A stretch of DNA of 64,000 bases from Stereum hirsutum FP-91666 SS1 (taxonomy: Eukaryota; Basidiomycota; Agaricomycetes; Russulales; Stereaceae). The position numbers and the translations under genes are program-made. Position 1 is the first letter of the stretch, and every line of letters starts with the position of its first letter. The notes beneath the pieces are model-generated. The model did not search any database. It was not told where the DNA came from and was given only the letters and a program-made list of their open reading frames with translations. The stretch is from contig NW_006763134.1 in the NCBI RefSeq assembly GCF_000264905.1, positions 592,916 through 656,915 of the forward strand. The letters run 5' to 3'. Positions 1-13,400 of this stretch are shown here, piece by piece.

Positions 1-48
1 CATGAAAATCAGTGAATTATGGACATAATATAACGGTCGTACAAAGAC

Positions 49-2046
49 TTACCTATCCTTCTCCGTGTCTTTGTCTCTCCTACCCCTCGTCTTCTTTTCC
101 TTCCCTTCGTCCACGCGCATCACATCCCCAAACGCCGCGAACTCGTGGCTCATACCCTGGTACCAAACCTCTCCGCTCTCCCTCTTCAAATCCTCGATCT
201 TCACCAAGAACGGGTCGTCATGCTCGTCCAACGGCTTCAAGACCAAACTCCTCGCCTTTCTCCCGTTCCTACCACCGTTACCAGCCGCCACTACCTCACT
301 CTGGCCGGATCCACTGATGTCGCCGTCCCTCTCGGACGCAGGCTCGGCTGCCTCCAGACGGAACGCGAGAACGGCAGGTCCGAGGTCGTGCTCGTTGATG
401 CTGCTCTCGACGGTCGTGCGACGGCGTTTAGGAACTGGTCTGCCGGGGAGTTGTTTGCGCTGGGCGGTGGTGTCGTCGGGGAGTGACGTCTTACGAGATG
501 GCATGGGACGGGAAGGAACGGAAGGGGACGCGGTAGCGGAGCTTGGGACGGGGTGGACGTAGGACGGGACCGTCAGCGACGAGGACGAGGAGTACGAAGG
601 GTATGGTGGGATAGGAGGCGAGGACGGAGAGCGCCCGTTAGGGCGCTGAGTCTGCTGCCCATCGACGAACGGGAGGAAAGAGTTGACGGAATCGAACATC
701 CCAGCACCGGCATTCCGTGTGAGGTCCACGCTGCTCATGCGGCGAGGCTGAGAATAATGCCCAGCGCGAGCGCCGTTCATGGCGGATGGGTGGGGCGTGG
801 TTCCATTCGAGCGCGAGTAAAGGTGCGGCGAAGAAGTGGATGTGGAAAAGCCGTTGCCAGCCCCGTCATTGAAAGTGCCACCAGGCATCGATGAAGATGG
901 AGGTTGGAGGGCGGTACGGAGGTGGGATTCGGATCTGGTAAGACTCAATCCGTCTCCAAGCCTGGAAGAACCCGAGCGGGAGTCCGAACGAGCGGTCAAT
1001 GACCCACCGGGACTCGGATCGCGACTGGTTCCATTGTTGTTCGACAACAAACGGATTCCGTTTGCGCCGCTCAGAGCGTTGTCGAGATGGTGGTGATAAG
1101 CCGACGATATGGAATCGACTGGCGGGAAATGTGGCGAGTTATTGTGGGAGCTATAGGACTCGCCCGGAGATGAACGCGGCGAAGATGAGGATTGGAAATG
1201 TTTGCTGGGGTCTGTGTGATGGGACAGAGTGGTGGAAGATGGGTTGTGAGAGTTCTGCTGAGATGAATACCCCGTAAGTGCATATGAACCGCCTGCGCCA
1301 CCGCCACCCCCGCCTGCGTAAGACTGAGGAGCTCCGATGTCGTAGGAGAGGAGGGAGTTATTTTGCTGGACGTAGTTGTTGTAGGATACCGGCTGGGAGG
1401 CGGAAGCGGAAGCAGATGTGTATGGTGTGATACCGCTGTCATGGGTGGCACCGGAGGCAGGCAGCCAGGTGGCGAATCCGCCATTGTTGCTTCCGTCGCC
1501 CGTCGTGTCGTGCATGGCAGAAGTGACAGAGTGATAAAGATCCGTGGAGGTAGGTGGCGTAGTCACAGAAGTTCGTTGTGATGATTCCGGAAAGGCGGCT
1601 GCAAGCGAGGAGGAGGACGAACTAGTATTGTTCGAAGCCGCGAGGTGTGGGTGCTGTGGGAGATGAAGGCTATGACTAGAAGTGGCTGGTGGTGGCTGCA
1701 CGGAAGGGTAGGATGAGGAGTACATAGATGAGAGCGATGAAGACGTGGGCTGATTGAGATCGGAGGTGGTCCACGTCGTTCCGGTGTGGTTGGGCCACTG
1801 TGTCAATCGTAAGAGGGGTTGAGTGGCGTCGATGGGGTCATAGAGAGAATTGCGTACATTCGAAGCATTTCCGAGCCCGGATGCAGGTATGGGTTGCGAT
1901 GGAGCGTGCGATTGCTGTGAAACAAAACCAGACGAAGATCCGTTGAGGTCGTATTGCGTGTTGCTAGCGTTAGAGTGCATGAGGCCGTTCGTGTCCAGCG
2001 CTGTGGCGGATCTGTAGAGATGTTGGGGATGACCGGCAGAGGCCAT
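49..2046 (-). CDS. Ser-rich hypothetical protein with basic C-terminal region
   Basis: One open frame of 665 codons from the first ATG (MASAGHPQHL...). The frame stays open upstream to 2103 but has no ATG there, and an acceptor-like TTTCAG sits just above, so a 5' exon or UTR intron is possible. Most of the protein is Ser/Asn/Pro/Gly low complexity, with poly-Ser, a Gly run near residue 240 and His/Gln patches. The last 150 residues look more ordered: a basic KRRR cluster, then a mixed acidic/hydrophobic stretch (LDEHDDPFLVKIEDLKRE) and a very basic tail (KEKKTRGRR). A basic patch beside disordered Ser-rich sequence would suit a nuclear regulator, but I see no zinc finger, bHLH or homeodomain. 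Function not recognised. No gene neighbour within 6 kb. Confidence 0.7.
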   Translation of the reverse strand: MASAGHPQHLYRSATALDTNGLMHSNASNTQYDLNGSSSGFVSQQSHAPSQPIPASGLGNASNVRNSLYDPIDATQPLLRLTQWPNHTGTTWTTSDLNQPTSSSLSSMYSSSYPSVQPPPATSSHSLHLPQHPHLAASNNTSSSSSSLAAAFPESSQRTSVTTPPTSTDLYHSVTSAMHDTTGDGSNNGGFATWLPASGATHDSGITPYTSASASASQPVSYNNYVQQNNSLLSYDIGAPQSYAGGGGGGAGGSYALTGYSSQQNSHNPSSTTLSHHTDPSKHFQSSSSPRSSPGESYSSHNNSPHFPPVDSISSAYHHHLDNALSGANGIRLLSNNNGTSRDPSPGGSLTARSDSRSGSSRLGDGLSLTRSESHLRTALQPPSSSMPGGTFNDGAGNGFSTSTSSPHLYSRSNGTTPHPSAMNGARAGHYSQPRRMSSVDLTRNAGAGMFDSVNSFLPFVDGQQTQRPNGRSPSSPPIPPYPSYSSSSSLTVPSYVHPVPSSATASPSVPSRPMPSRKTSLPDDTTAQRKQLPGRPVPKRRRTTVESSINEHDLGPAVLAFRLEAAEPASERDGDISGSGQSEVVAAGNGGRNGRKARSLVLKPLDEHDDPFLVKIEDLKRESGEVWYQGMSHEFAAFGDVMRVDEGKEKKTRGRRDKDTEKDR

Positions 2047-2103
2047 CGAGCGCTGACAATGACGAAAATTGGCTGTATTACGAGCGAAGCGGGATGAGCA
2101 CAA

Positions 2104-5100
2104 CGTCTGAAACGGAAAGGGCAGGAAGGGCGAAGCGGAAGGGCAAGAGAGGCGCTGCTAGACGTATATAAGTAGTGTCGCCCTTCGGGTCGCAGGCTAA
2201 ACAAGCAGGAGGGTCGACGTGAGGCTCGTGGAAAAGACGAGGCCTTGATGACGGTCCCAATCAAATAACAATTCGAGTTTTGCTCAATCTCGGATCTCTG
2301 TTGTAAATCTGGACACGACTCAAAGAATCTCCAATGAGACACCGGACACACTGTCGCACACACGGCCTCTCAATTGCACCCCCTTCGCACGACCTGCCCC
2401 GCACGACGGACGGGACACGTACAGCCTCCTTCTCTCCCAACCAGGATGTGTGGCCCCATTTGATGCTGCCCGTTTCCGTCCCTTGAGAATTCGAGAGGCC
2501 GCTATCGTCCCTCCATCCCGTCCTCGATTAAACGCTATCGCAGCGCCCACTAGCTCGCCGCGTCGCCCCAGGTGTCATCACCCACACACGGCAGCAAACC
2601 TCCCCGGGTGGACCAGACGGCCAGATGCGGAAACCGAGGACAATGAGAAACGCGTACACAAATGACAACAATGCGGATCCCGTCAAGAACATTTCCTTAT
2701 ATGGCAGAAACACGTGCAATTGGTGCAATTTGGGATCGGGCGTCTCGATCCGTGCATGCGGCGCCTGCTTTCGATTTACACGAGCGTGCCTTCCTTTTCT
2801 TCGACAGCTCTTCGCCTTTCATTCCAACGCCTCCGTTCCAACCAGACTCACAGGCACAATCTGATCTCCTGCGAACTCTTTCGCCACATCCTGCCATCTG
2901 TTGCTCGCATTTATCTGATCCCTCTCTTCGTCCCGCTCGCCTTGGTGTCGGTTAGCAACGTCGTTGGCGATCTGGCAGCTGTCAAACCCCTTGGTCGTCT
3001 CCGTCGTCGTTCGTCCTTTGCAATATCTTGACTGTTTTATCCAGGTCACTATGCATTTCCGCCGGCATCACCTGTGTTTCGACTAGAATCACTCACTGTG
3101 AAACTCGGCCTCGATTTCTCGTCTCCAAACTATATGGGAGCACATAGTCGGGCTCCGTCTTTTTCCGATCTACCTTGTCAGGGGACCCAGATGCTGATCG
3201 TTTCAAACAACGGCGAAGTCAGCCAGTCACAGGCTGAGCGTAGTATGGTCTGTCTCCCCCCTTTCTCCCTCGTCTTGCTCCATATCAACGACGCCGTCGT
3301 TCGACGTTGGATGGCTAGACCCTCCCAAAATTTCATGGCATGCTATGTTCTAGACTATATGGGCGAACTCGGGCCTCTGTGAACACACATGAACCTCTTC
3401 ATGGCAAAGGAAGACAGAATGGAGATAGCGGACCACCACGACGGAGTCATGATTTCGGACTCTCATTCACAGGCAAAGTTCTCAAAGCCCCGTTTTTTTT
3501 CTCTTGTTTTTCGTCTTCTTTCTCCCCGATATGGCCGTCCCAATCCTTGTCAGCCATGGCAACGGGCTGAGATGACCTCTAGATTTCGAACTAGACAGCA
3601 AAAATCTCGGGGATCGCTGGCTCCCATGCTCCTCTGGGATTGTGTCAATCCTTAGAGCGGAACTGTAACCCGAGACTACCCGACTCGCGATTGTCGGAGG
3701 TCAATACGTTCAGATTGATCCTCTCATTTTTTCTCCACATTTTCTACATATGTTGTCCAAGTCTGGCCCTTGTGCCAAACTTCAAGGGTGTACGCCATTT
3801 CGGCGGCCGCAGTCTGTCAAACAAACCATTTAGACTGTGACAGTATCCCGTGCACTCGCATGACCTCCAACATGTAGACGAAACACAGAACGCATCCGCA
3901 TGTCGGTCGCGGACTCCTACACACTTACATATTGCCACAGGAGTCGGAGCCCCGAGATGTTTTCTCTGTCCGTGACGTCGCACTCCAATCGCTTCCCTAC
4001 ATGGATGAACCATTCTGCATAGACCACAACATGGCGATCAACTCTCAACCTTAATTTTTGTGATTTGCGCGGACCGAGATGTGTGATCAAACATGTTGCC
4101 TGCGTTTCAGCTTGGATTGCATCCTGTTTGGTCGGTCGAGTTGTTAACATTATTTTGTACTCTTGCGTCATATAGACCTGCTTTATTTTATTCCTTCGGG
4201 GACAAGTTCCAGCGACACTGCTGGTACAGGTCGGGTTATTCAGGTTGACGGACGGTCATTCGGGGTTTACAACATTTGCGCCACACCAAATTGTCTCTAC
4301 TACACGAAGCAGTCTATATCTCGCAGGCCAAATCTTCACCTCTTACTCCATCCTCCCTACGATAAGAAAGGACACCGAATTTTCTCCCTATTGTAGGTTT
4401 CGTTCGCCTTGTGCCCCTGACCACTGATTCTGTTCAAGCTTTAGATCTTTAGACACGGCAACTTTTGTTATGTTGACGACGGTGGCAATGTCGCAGAGTA
4501 GTCTATTTGCAGCGTTCTACGGGCAACTACTCATGAGCGCTGGTTCACCGGGTGCAATTCTATTCCTGCCACTCTTCTCGTTCTCCGTTCTACTCTGCTT
4601 CGCCCCATAATCGTTCTCTCTTTCTCTAGCGTTCACGTACACTAACGTTGCCGCGGCAGTCACGCTGTCCATGCTGACCTACTCTATTCCGTGTAGGAAA
4701 GTGCCTCACCCACAATCATGCTCTTGGTTCGGATCTATCAGAATCGTCTGGCCATCAACGTCTCCGATATTTCGAAATCCTGATGAGTGACCAAATCCCT
4801 TCCCGTCCTTCCTTCTTCACCGTCGATCTGATGCGCTATTGATGTCAGGTGTCTACGATGGTACTGTGTGTTCAGCTGCAAGAAAAGGGTCCGAGGAGAG
4901 CCTGCGCTGCAAGTACGCATGCAACAACGTACATACTTACGGGATGAGCGGAACGGTGACGGGACCTCGACTTATGGCCCTCTTCGAAAGCTTGCTGAAC
5001 TTACATGTGCACATAAAAGAGTACTTCCATTCCCGTTCCTCTCAGATACATACACTCGGAGCAAGACGAGCGAGTGTCATATAATTGCAAGCTCTCGAGT

Positions 5101-8100
5101 TCAACGTTCAGGGCTGACGGAGTCCGCGCCGTCGATCTGATCCCCTCTTTATTTATTGACGCTACAAACATCTATCTCCGAGCACCCCAGCCGCACAGAA
5201 TGTCTAACGTGAAGCTCTAACAAGACGAAAGCAAAGATAGATTTGGCTTACGCTTAGGGTCGGAACCTACTTGTACGTATTACGATCGAAATGAAGCAAC
5301 TCCGACTCTGAGCTGGAGAGCATACTTGGAAGTAAGGTAACTCGGACTGGACACGAAAACTCTTTGGTCGCCGGTGGCAGTAACTTCCGTCTCGCATTCG
5401 GAGTCTAAACACACATTGTTGTGAGAAGTGGTTCAGATTAATTGCTGGTCCAGCCGCTGGTGAGGTATTATGGCTTTCATTTTTGGGATATCGGACTTGG
5501 GATGTTCATCCTCAAGGCAACTCAAGGCAAAGAGACAAAGCGCCGAGGCGCGAATGCAGAAATTCAATATGTGGCGTAATCAGCGCTCCGTCCACAATAC
5601 AAAGAAGTCCTTGGTCCTCCCCAAAAATGGGTAATAATCGATTGTTCTCCCACGTGAGATGCCGAAACATGCGAATCACAATCGTTGTCTCTCTTTCTAG
5701 AGACAAGATCCATTTGTTCAGACCAGCTTCATGTACATTCCACAGTTACCCCCATCACCGCTTTACGCCCTTCTCATTCATCTAAGCACGGACGCCTTTC
5801 CAAATAGGACACAAAGCACTCTCGTCTCCTCCGCCAAGAGCGGAACAACAGGGCACACGCAACCTTCCACCCACTGCCCACAAAGCGGTGACCTTCAACT
5901 TCTTGTCGCGGGTTTTTGAGGCGGACTGCTCGGATTCTCAGATTCGTACTCACTAGATCTGGAAGGACGTTTGTGTGCCCGGCAGCTGCCATATCTGTAC
6001 AAACATATATAACCTGTACTGGTACGAAGGTTACGGCTGGGAACGTTACTCACAGGCAGCAGCTCTCCGTCTCTCCTCGTGTATTACGTCGTGCGCCCCA
6101 TTCCACTCTTCGATTCTGGCAGAGCGTCCAAGCCCCAGTTCGAGTTCGAGAGCATTCTGTGTGTTTCAGAAGAGGTTGAGCCACGAGTTGCGACGTCAGA
6201 ACGCATCTAAATTTTCCGGCTCACCGAAGTCCTCTCCACAAGTTCCCTCCACAATTGACTCGAATTCCCAGAAGATCGATGAACATCACCTGCGAAGCTG
6301 CTCGAGAACGTCTTTCTCAGCAAATTCTATAGATCAACTATCACCATGGTCCATCAAACGGGTGACCTTTCCAACCGTTGCGTCTCAACTTCCGCGCATG
6401 AGTAACGTGATGTTGCATCATAGCCTGATGGTACAGGCACGAATGAGCTAAACTAAGGACTCAGACGACAAGAACGACTGTATATCGGGACGCAAGACTA
6501 GACCTATGTCGTAGGCAATACTGGCTTGACATCCTGAGTCTGACGTCGCGCAGCGTTACGCTCCAACCACCTTCCCGCCACCACAGACCGTGTTGCCCAT
6601 CGCTCACCCACCGACCGGTGCATTTCCACCACACGCTTCGGAGATGGCACCTCAACGCTTTGCTTACCATGACGCACACTTCTTGTCGAGAAGTCGTGTG
6701 CCGTACCAGAGAACACTGCCCGGCCAATAAGTCGCGATGGAGATAGGTTCACAGACTTCCATAACAATAAAATACGCACGCAGGGCCACAATCCCATGTG
6801 CCACCGCTCTTTCATCCGTTCTGCCAACTCGGCGGAAGCCGTCCCCGACAGTGAGATTATATTCTGCTCACGGTCTGGTTGCAATGAAGCATGCTGGGCA
6901 CTGTCCATGGAAGCCTCAGAAGCACATCATACATCGCAGGAACACAGTAAAATGACATCCGCAAAGTCCCGCGAGCGGAAATGAGTGGATGCGTAGGAAC
7001 ATCTTGTGCGGCTCGAATTTGAAAGGTACCAAGCGCGCAGACGTGTACCGTAGGTCATGAAGAAGAAACATTCCCCACGGGCTGGCAAAGTGCGGCTCCG
7101 GCGTGTAAACTACTCGGAGCAAAGCATCTCTGTAGTATTCAAAGCGCTATCGCTAGACCACGGAAATAAGGACCGATATAGCGATGTGAGTGTTTTGCAC
7201 TGACTCAATGAACCAAGTTGAGCGAGTCTTCTCGGTATGTCTCCCAACCAGTGACTGCTTTGAGCTCCAAAGATTATTTTAAGTAACCGGAGGCCGACAG
7301 TCGGTGTCCCTACCGTGAGTCCAGCGTCGCCAATCCGTCAACAATGCGGTGAGCCTCAAGGAAAGCCTGTTCCCACTTTCTTCTGCGGATCCGATCGCGA
7401 AGCACAGTCCAAAACCAAATGATGCTTCATAACGCATCGGCGCATGCACAAAACGTCAAACGCCGCAAGAATTACTTCAATCGGTTCGATGCTAGGCGGG
7501 AGGACGAACCTTTCGAAGGAGGGGCACGCGAAGGAGGGCTGGCTGGCTATAGGGTGTAGGGGCATTCGGCGTCACAGTGGTGCACGATGACTTGAATAGT
7601 AACGCGTGAGGACTGACTTTTAGTTGGTGACGGCAAGATCAAGAAAGTCGGAAAGAACAAACTCACGCCGAGAGGTTGGCGCAAAAGAAAGATCGGAATA
7701 TCCTACACGGCGATATAGCGGAGGCAAACAGGCCTGAGCGCTCGAGGAATCGGCGGCGGAGATGAAAGGGCTCCCGCATGCTCGTATACAGAGCGCCTTC
7801 GCTGACAGGGCTCGAGGAATCGTTGGAAGAGTCATCTGTGATGTTGGTTGTTCTGCATCGCTTACCGGATGGTTTCGGTTACGATGTTCATGTCGCTGAG
7901 TGGCGCGAGGGCCATAGACCTTCGGCGTGGGATGGGAAAAGACCTTCATTGATGTCATCGGAAACGACTGAACCGTCGACGAGCAGTAGACATAACGAAA
8001 TAAACGTGCTCGCGACAGTGAAACCTGCGATCGTCAACCAAAAAATCATTCCAGTGTGCACAAGAAAAAGTAAGCCACAAGAGTCCAAAACGCTCGATAC
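2104..8100. other. 6 kb gene-poor stretch
   Basis: Only short, mutually overlapping frames without recognisable motifs on either strand; the longest (158 codons at 5975-6451, plus) resembles no family I know. A TATATAA-like string lies near 2165, about 120 bp upstream of the Ser-rich gene, and may be its core promoter. No tRNA, LTR or clear inverted repeat seen. It may hold UTRs, non-coding transcripts or old decayed elements. Confidence 0.5.
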
Positions 8101-10418
8101 TCAAGACATCTCCACGTCCTCGTTGACTATCGCCGCTGGCTGTCCGCCCGCCACGACCCCCAGTCTCGACGCTATTGCGGGTGGGTTGCCGGCAGCTGCA
8201 GCTGGCGCAGGACCCATGAACGCATCCAACTCGCTATCAAGCTCTTGAGCAGTCTTCGGCTTCTTACTCTCCCTGGGACCTCTGCCTGCGACAGCCGTGA
8301 CGCCCCCAGGAGCGCCCCGACCTCTCCTGCCTCCACGTGCTGCAGCCTGTGGTGCGCGCCCGCCTCGTCTAATCGTGTTGCATAAGACAGGTTAGCAGTG
8401 GGTTTGGAAGAGACAGAACAGAACTACGACGAGCGGATGAATCCGTCTAAAAAAGTGAGTTACTCACGCGGCTACAACGGCACTATCTCTCGCCTTCTTC
8501 TCCGCCGTACCCAACCTCGCAATCAGCGGCGCCTTCTCCCTTCCTCCCGCACCTGCCAATCCCATTCTTGCCATCAACGATGACTTCGGCCCGCTTGGAG
8601 TGCCTGTGGGGACTGTCGCGGAACGCATCCGGCGAATTGGAGGGCCTTGGGTGTCGTATTCAATCGAGATAGGCTGGCCTAGGTAGATGAAAGAGTAATC
8701 GGTCAATATACGGCCGCACTTCAGGGAATCAGTGAGAGTAAAGAAAAAATGCCGCGGAACGGGACGTTGGGTTAACCTTCGTACCAATGCATCACAACGG
8801 TAAAAAGCCGGGGAAACTCAAGTGAGCGGAGATGTTCTGCGTGCGAGACACAGGACATCGTAGACTCGGACACAAGTACGTCCAGCCCGCAAGCATAGGA
8901 GCATGGAGATGTGTGCGCATTCTGTATGCCAGGAATAGTCACAGCATGTGTCGAGACCATATAGAAATCGTGGACACAGCCTGACAAAGCTTTGGGCACA
9001 ACCCTTATCAATCCTACCACCACCGACGATGTTCGGGAGGTGGTACATCGAATAATTCACGCACACTGTACGGCAAGCATATCCCTGCACCACAGTCCAT
9101 GGAAACGAGACACCGTCGGCACTTTGTAACATATGACGTGTTCAAAATCTCATCGTTCAGCAAACGACATCTGCTCGTCGTAACCCACATCTGCGCTCTT
9201 CATGCGAGAGAAAAACAGACCATCACCACACTCGGCCTGGCTTCCAAGACAAGTTGAAGCGTAACGCTTCGCCAAATATGGCCCTCTCGTGTCCCGATAA
9301 CTCCGACTCAGAGTGAGTGGAGTGAGATCCAAAGTGATTGATCTCAATCAGAGTTCGAGGGGAAGAAATTGGGCCACTACGAAAGTGCGGGCTAGTCTAG
9401 GCCTTGGTGAATGTGAAACATGACTGGCGAGGCTGGTGCCAAGGCGAGACCCATGGCAGGTCAGAGGGTTTTGGCTTGCCTTCTCTGCTACCAAAAGACA
9501 CCGATGGGGGAGGTCCAGAAATAGAGAAAACGGCGCTTTGTAGCCTGTTAAACTGTCGAACATATGGCAGAAGACAGTCCGCAAAAGTATACGATGTACC
9601 CAAGAACACGGTGTGCAAGGTTCACTCCAGAGGCAGTGTGTGTAAAGGATAACGAGCATCGTAGGAAATAGTAATATGACCGCAAGAACATCTAGAGATG
9701 AAGATAGTGTGACTCACCCTTTGCGAGAACACCTTGGAACTGCTCCTTTGCTTTGGCCGCTTCGCTCGCGGTCTCAAAGGCGATGATCGCTACACCCGTC
9801 GAGCGTCCACTGCGGTCGTACTATCGTCCGGGATACCGACGGTCGAGGAGGTGAACAAGGAGGAAAGCGTCAACATGCGTGCCAGTGACTTGCAAACGGA
9901 AGTGTAGACAGTCTTTAGATCCGTTCGAGCCTCAATTCCTCTCAGTCTTCGTCGCGCATTGACATCACCGTGACACAGGAGAGGGTAGACATCTCGACTC
10001 GAAGGGACTGGGACGTGTATGGTGGGACATCTGGGAGTAGGACCGAACCTTGATCAAGGGCTCACGGACGAGCGTGCCTATCTGACCAAAGATGGCCTGC
10101 CAAACATGTCACGAGGAGTCAAAAATAGTCAGATAGGTAGGCAGATTGGATTGGGACGTACCGTCAAATCCTTCTCCGTGATCTCATAATGCACATTCGA
10201 CACCGCGAGCCTGGTGTTTGCAGCTACTGCCGCCGCCGGTGCAGTTGGTGTAGGCCTCGAAGTTTTCGCATCTTCTGCAAGATCATGTACCCAGATATCG
10301 TCCGTAGAGCGCGTCTATAGCAGGTAATACGCGTCCACCAACAAAGTCAGTGTTAAAACGGGCAATCTTAGAAATGGTGACGAACCACAGTCTTGCGAGA
10401 TCCTTTGAACGGTGCCAT
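8101..10418 (-). CDS. YRA1: mRNA export adaptor of the Yra1/ALY/REF family
   Basis: Six exons, 271 aa: 10418-10386, 10314-10162, 10096-10049, 9820-9718, 8678-8468, 8368-8101. It binds RNA and hands mRNPs to the export receptor as part of TREX. An RRM is assembled across exons 2-5: RNP2-like LAVSNV, then FGQIGTLV, then the RNP1-like segment RSTGVAIIAF, then ISIEYD. After it come an RG-rich stretch (RGGRAPQAAARGGRRGRG) and the family's C-terminal signature TAQELDSELDAFMG, the helix that contacts DEAD-box partners in known ALY/REF proteins. Exons keep phase throughout. Exon 1 could end 3 nt earlier. The intron between RNP1 and the last RRM strand is 1,039 nt, against 60-230 nt for the others. 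Alternative: another REF-type RRM protein, unlikely given the C-terminal signature. Confidence 0.9.
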
Positions 10419-13400
10419 CTTCAATGTTCTTTAACAATCAAAAACAGAGCGAAATGTCAACAACAATGTGGAGAATAGGAACGCCAACGCGACAAAAGGT
10501 GGAGGGAATGGTTGTCGCTGACGACGATGAGCCGCTCGCTGGACCGCAACACGGTGATTCCCGAAAATCGTCATCATTCCCACGGTGAAGCTGGCGCCAC
10601 ACACTATTTTTTCGCTGCATTTTATAAAGGATTTTTTTGGAACAGTCCTTTGTGCGCGTCTCCGAGTCTTTGTACGAGAAACTGCGAGTACGTTACCTCA
10701 GGTTACCTCACTTTCTTGATACTTTCTGTGAATTTCTGCTGCAACAGTACTTGCGAGTTGCTTATGAGCACAGTCCATACAGTAAGTACCGGGAGTCGCT
10801 CCAGCATGAGTATACTTATGTCAGTTTCATGATCATGAATCGTTGACTATCTCGCTCAAATGTCGCTCAGTCAAGGAAAACCGTATGAGTGATCCCCCAC
10901 GATAGCAGCCCGGTATGAACGCGGTAACGGCGTATATTAAGACCCACTTACCAAAATAACCATCCAGCCCAATCCAGCCGAATATCATGACACATCTTAT
11001 CAAACTTTTTGTGGAACGCATGAGATGTTTGAGCAGAGGCAGAGCTGAACCTGTTGTCTTGGGATACATGTGGTGCGGGAAAGTTCAACCTACGCCTACG
11101 AGAAGCCTTTCACTGTCTATACTACTCCGCTCACTGAGCATCATTCTTTCTTGACATCGCAACATCATAGCACACACTATTTCAAGCGGCGCAGCCCGGC
11201 CAAAGCTGTTCACATCTAGTATGATAAGAATCAGCTACTTGAAGGTTTGCCGCCCCCCCCCCTCCCAAGACTGTTTTTGTCAATTGTACCAGAAATAAAA
11301 AGCGAACAACACCTCTTACCATAAGTCGTTCTACAAGCCCGACAGGGAGGCTCGGAAACAGATGCATATGCAGACAAATTGGTGTGCGGATCCTGATGCG
11401 AAGCAGTGACACGACCCCACGGCGACCATGAACAATCGCGTCCATGATCGTTGGATTTCGGGCGCAGGACGATGTATGTTGGTCAGTTTCAAGGCACAGA
11501 CACAAAAATGGTCATGCCTTCTCGGACATGATGACGAGCAGGGATGAACATCCTGCAGTCGATGCTGTTCGGATCGCATGCATTCAAAGCATGGACACTA
11601 ATGGCCCCTCAGAAGCCGTCATCCTTACTAGCTTCATGATCTGAAGAAGCATGCCGCTCGCCGCCATGGAACGGCATGATCTGTCATAGTAGGAGAGCCG
11701 CGGTCAGAGCCGCCCCACCAGTACTGCGACATGTGGGCTAACAAGGTATGGTCCCCGATCGTAAGAGAGACAGCTTTGACACGGTGTAAAAGGCGTGTCA
11801 GAGGGAGACCAGCTGTGGCGTAAACAGACGGGAAGGGGGCCGTTCAGGGGGTCCGCGTCGTGTTGCCCACCAAAGAGTGCTGCTTGGGAGAGCAACTGAG
11901 ATACACCACAGTCAAAACTTACCAAAAGGTTAAGCGAGCCTGTGCGAATGTCGAGCAACGACAACGGACTCATATTACGCCGTAAAATTTCACGCCCACC
12001 GAGAACGTAGGACGGGCGAGGTTCGCGTGTAAGGCAATGGAAACCAAACAACTCATGGGCGTTTCAGATCATTCTGGAAGAGCGCAAGGCTGGGAGTGTA
12101 CCCACCTCACCAATATCAGCACCTATATGGTTGATTACTCCCGGCCATCAAGCCAGAATAATCTGAAAGTAGCCCCAAAACTGTGACATCACCACGACCT
12201 CAAGGCTGGGATGAGAATCCAGCCGTCTGCCAGATATCACACGAGTTGATCAATCCGACCACGGCGTTGGAGATATAGTATGACACGGCGTCACTTACGC
12301 TCTGGAGATTCTGAGGGTGGAGAAGGTTTGGGGTAGCTCGCACTTACAGCCGATGCGCTAATACGTGCTGTTTGCATGGGCCACGGAGAACGGGCGTTCC
12401 CTCGGCGGAACCGATGAGACCGACAAAGAGTTGAGCTCACATCAAATCATGAAGCCAGCACAATTAGAAGGTTTGGCCCAGCAACCCCACCCCGCGCTCA
12501 CGACGAGCCGGATGGGGAATATTTACCAGGTAGCGCATCGGAAACGAGCGAACAATGCAGCAGCATCTGAAGGCAGCGAATGGCTCTGGGAGTCTGCTCA
12601 AATGCCTGTACGAGGTCGTGTTGCGAACAACGTACATGCATGAGCCAGGATGAGAACTTTTGTGGGAAAACGATGTAGAATAGCGAACGCCAACGTGAAC
12701 GCCATCATGTCACGTAACATTGGGCCCCGACATAACCGCAGAAATAGCTGTCGGAATATCAAACAGCATGCAACTGTGGGTTCTGAGATGCTCAGAATCC
12801 GAGCGGGAGACAACACACACCAGTCAACCGCAGTCAGAGTGTACCCAGCTTCCTTTTGTCCTCTCCGCAAAGACCAAGCTAGTCGTGGGTATAGGGTGTC
12901 TCGGGAATGAAGGATTCTACCCAGAAAAATCTAGTGAAAGTAGGATCTCGGAAATTCATACGACTGGCACGAAGTTACCGGTAGTACGCATGAAAGGCAT
13001 GGAGTTGAGCTGTCTTCCTCTAGGCGGAGAGCATTTGAGGAGGACGTGTCGGAAGATATAAGGTAATCGCCTTGGAGACCTTTGATCTTCTCGAGAATGA
13101 TTGGTGGTGTAGTTTGCTAAGAGCCAGACTGGACCAGACCAGGTCTTAGGAGTCTAAGATCAAGGTCATTTGGTTGACATGAAGCCGAAAAGTGGATGGT
13201 GCTTGAGTGCCATCGTTTGAGAATTTCTCTCGCTGCGAGCGCGTACCGTCACAGTTCTTCCACAGGTGAAAGGCACCGGTCTATTATTTCAAACATCGAG
13301 CACGAAACCATCCACCATGCTTTGTTCATAGATGAGGACAATGTACCCAAAGACAGATCATGAAATTACCATATCTGTATGCTCTGTACCTTGCCACGCC

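Noticed and set aside
5975..6451. 158-codon plus-strand frame
   Set aside because: Ser/Arg-rich random-looking sequence, no motif, no splice or promoter context.
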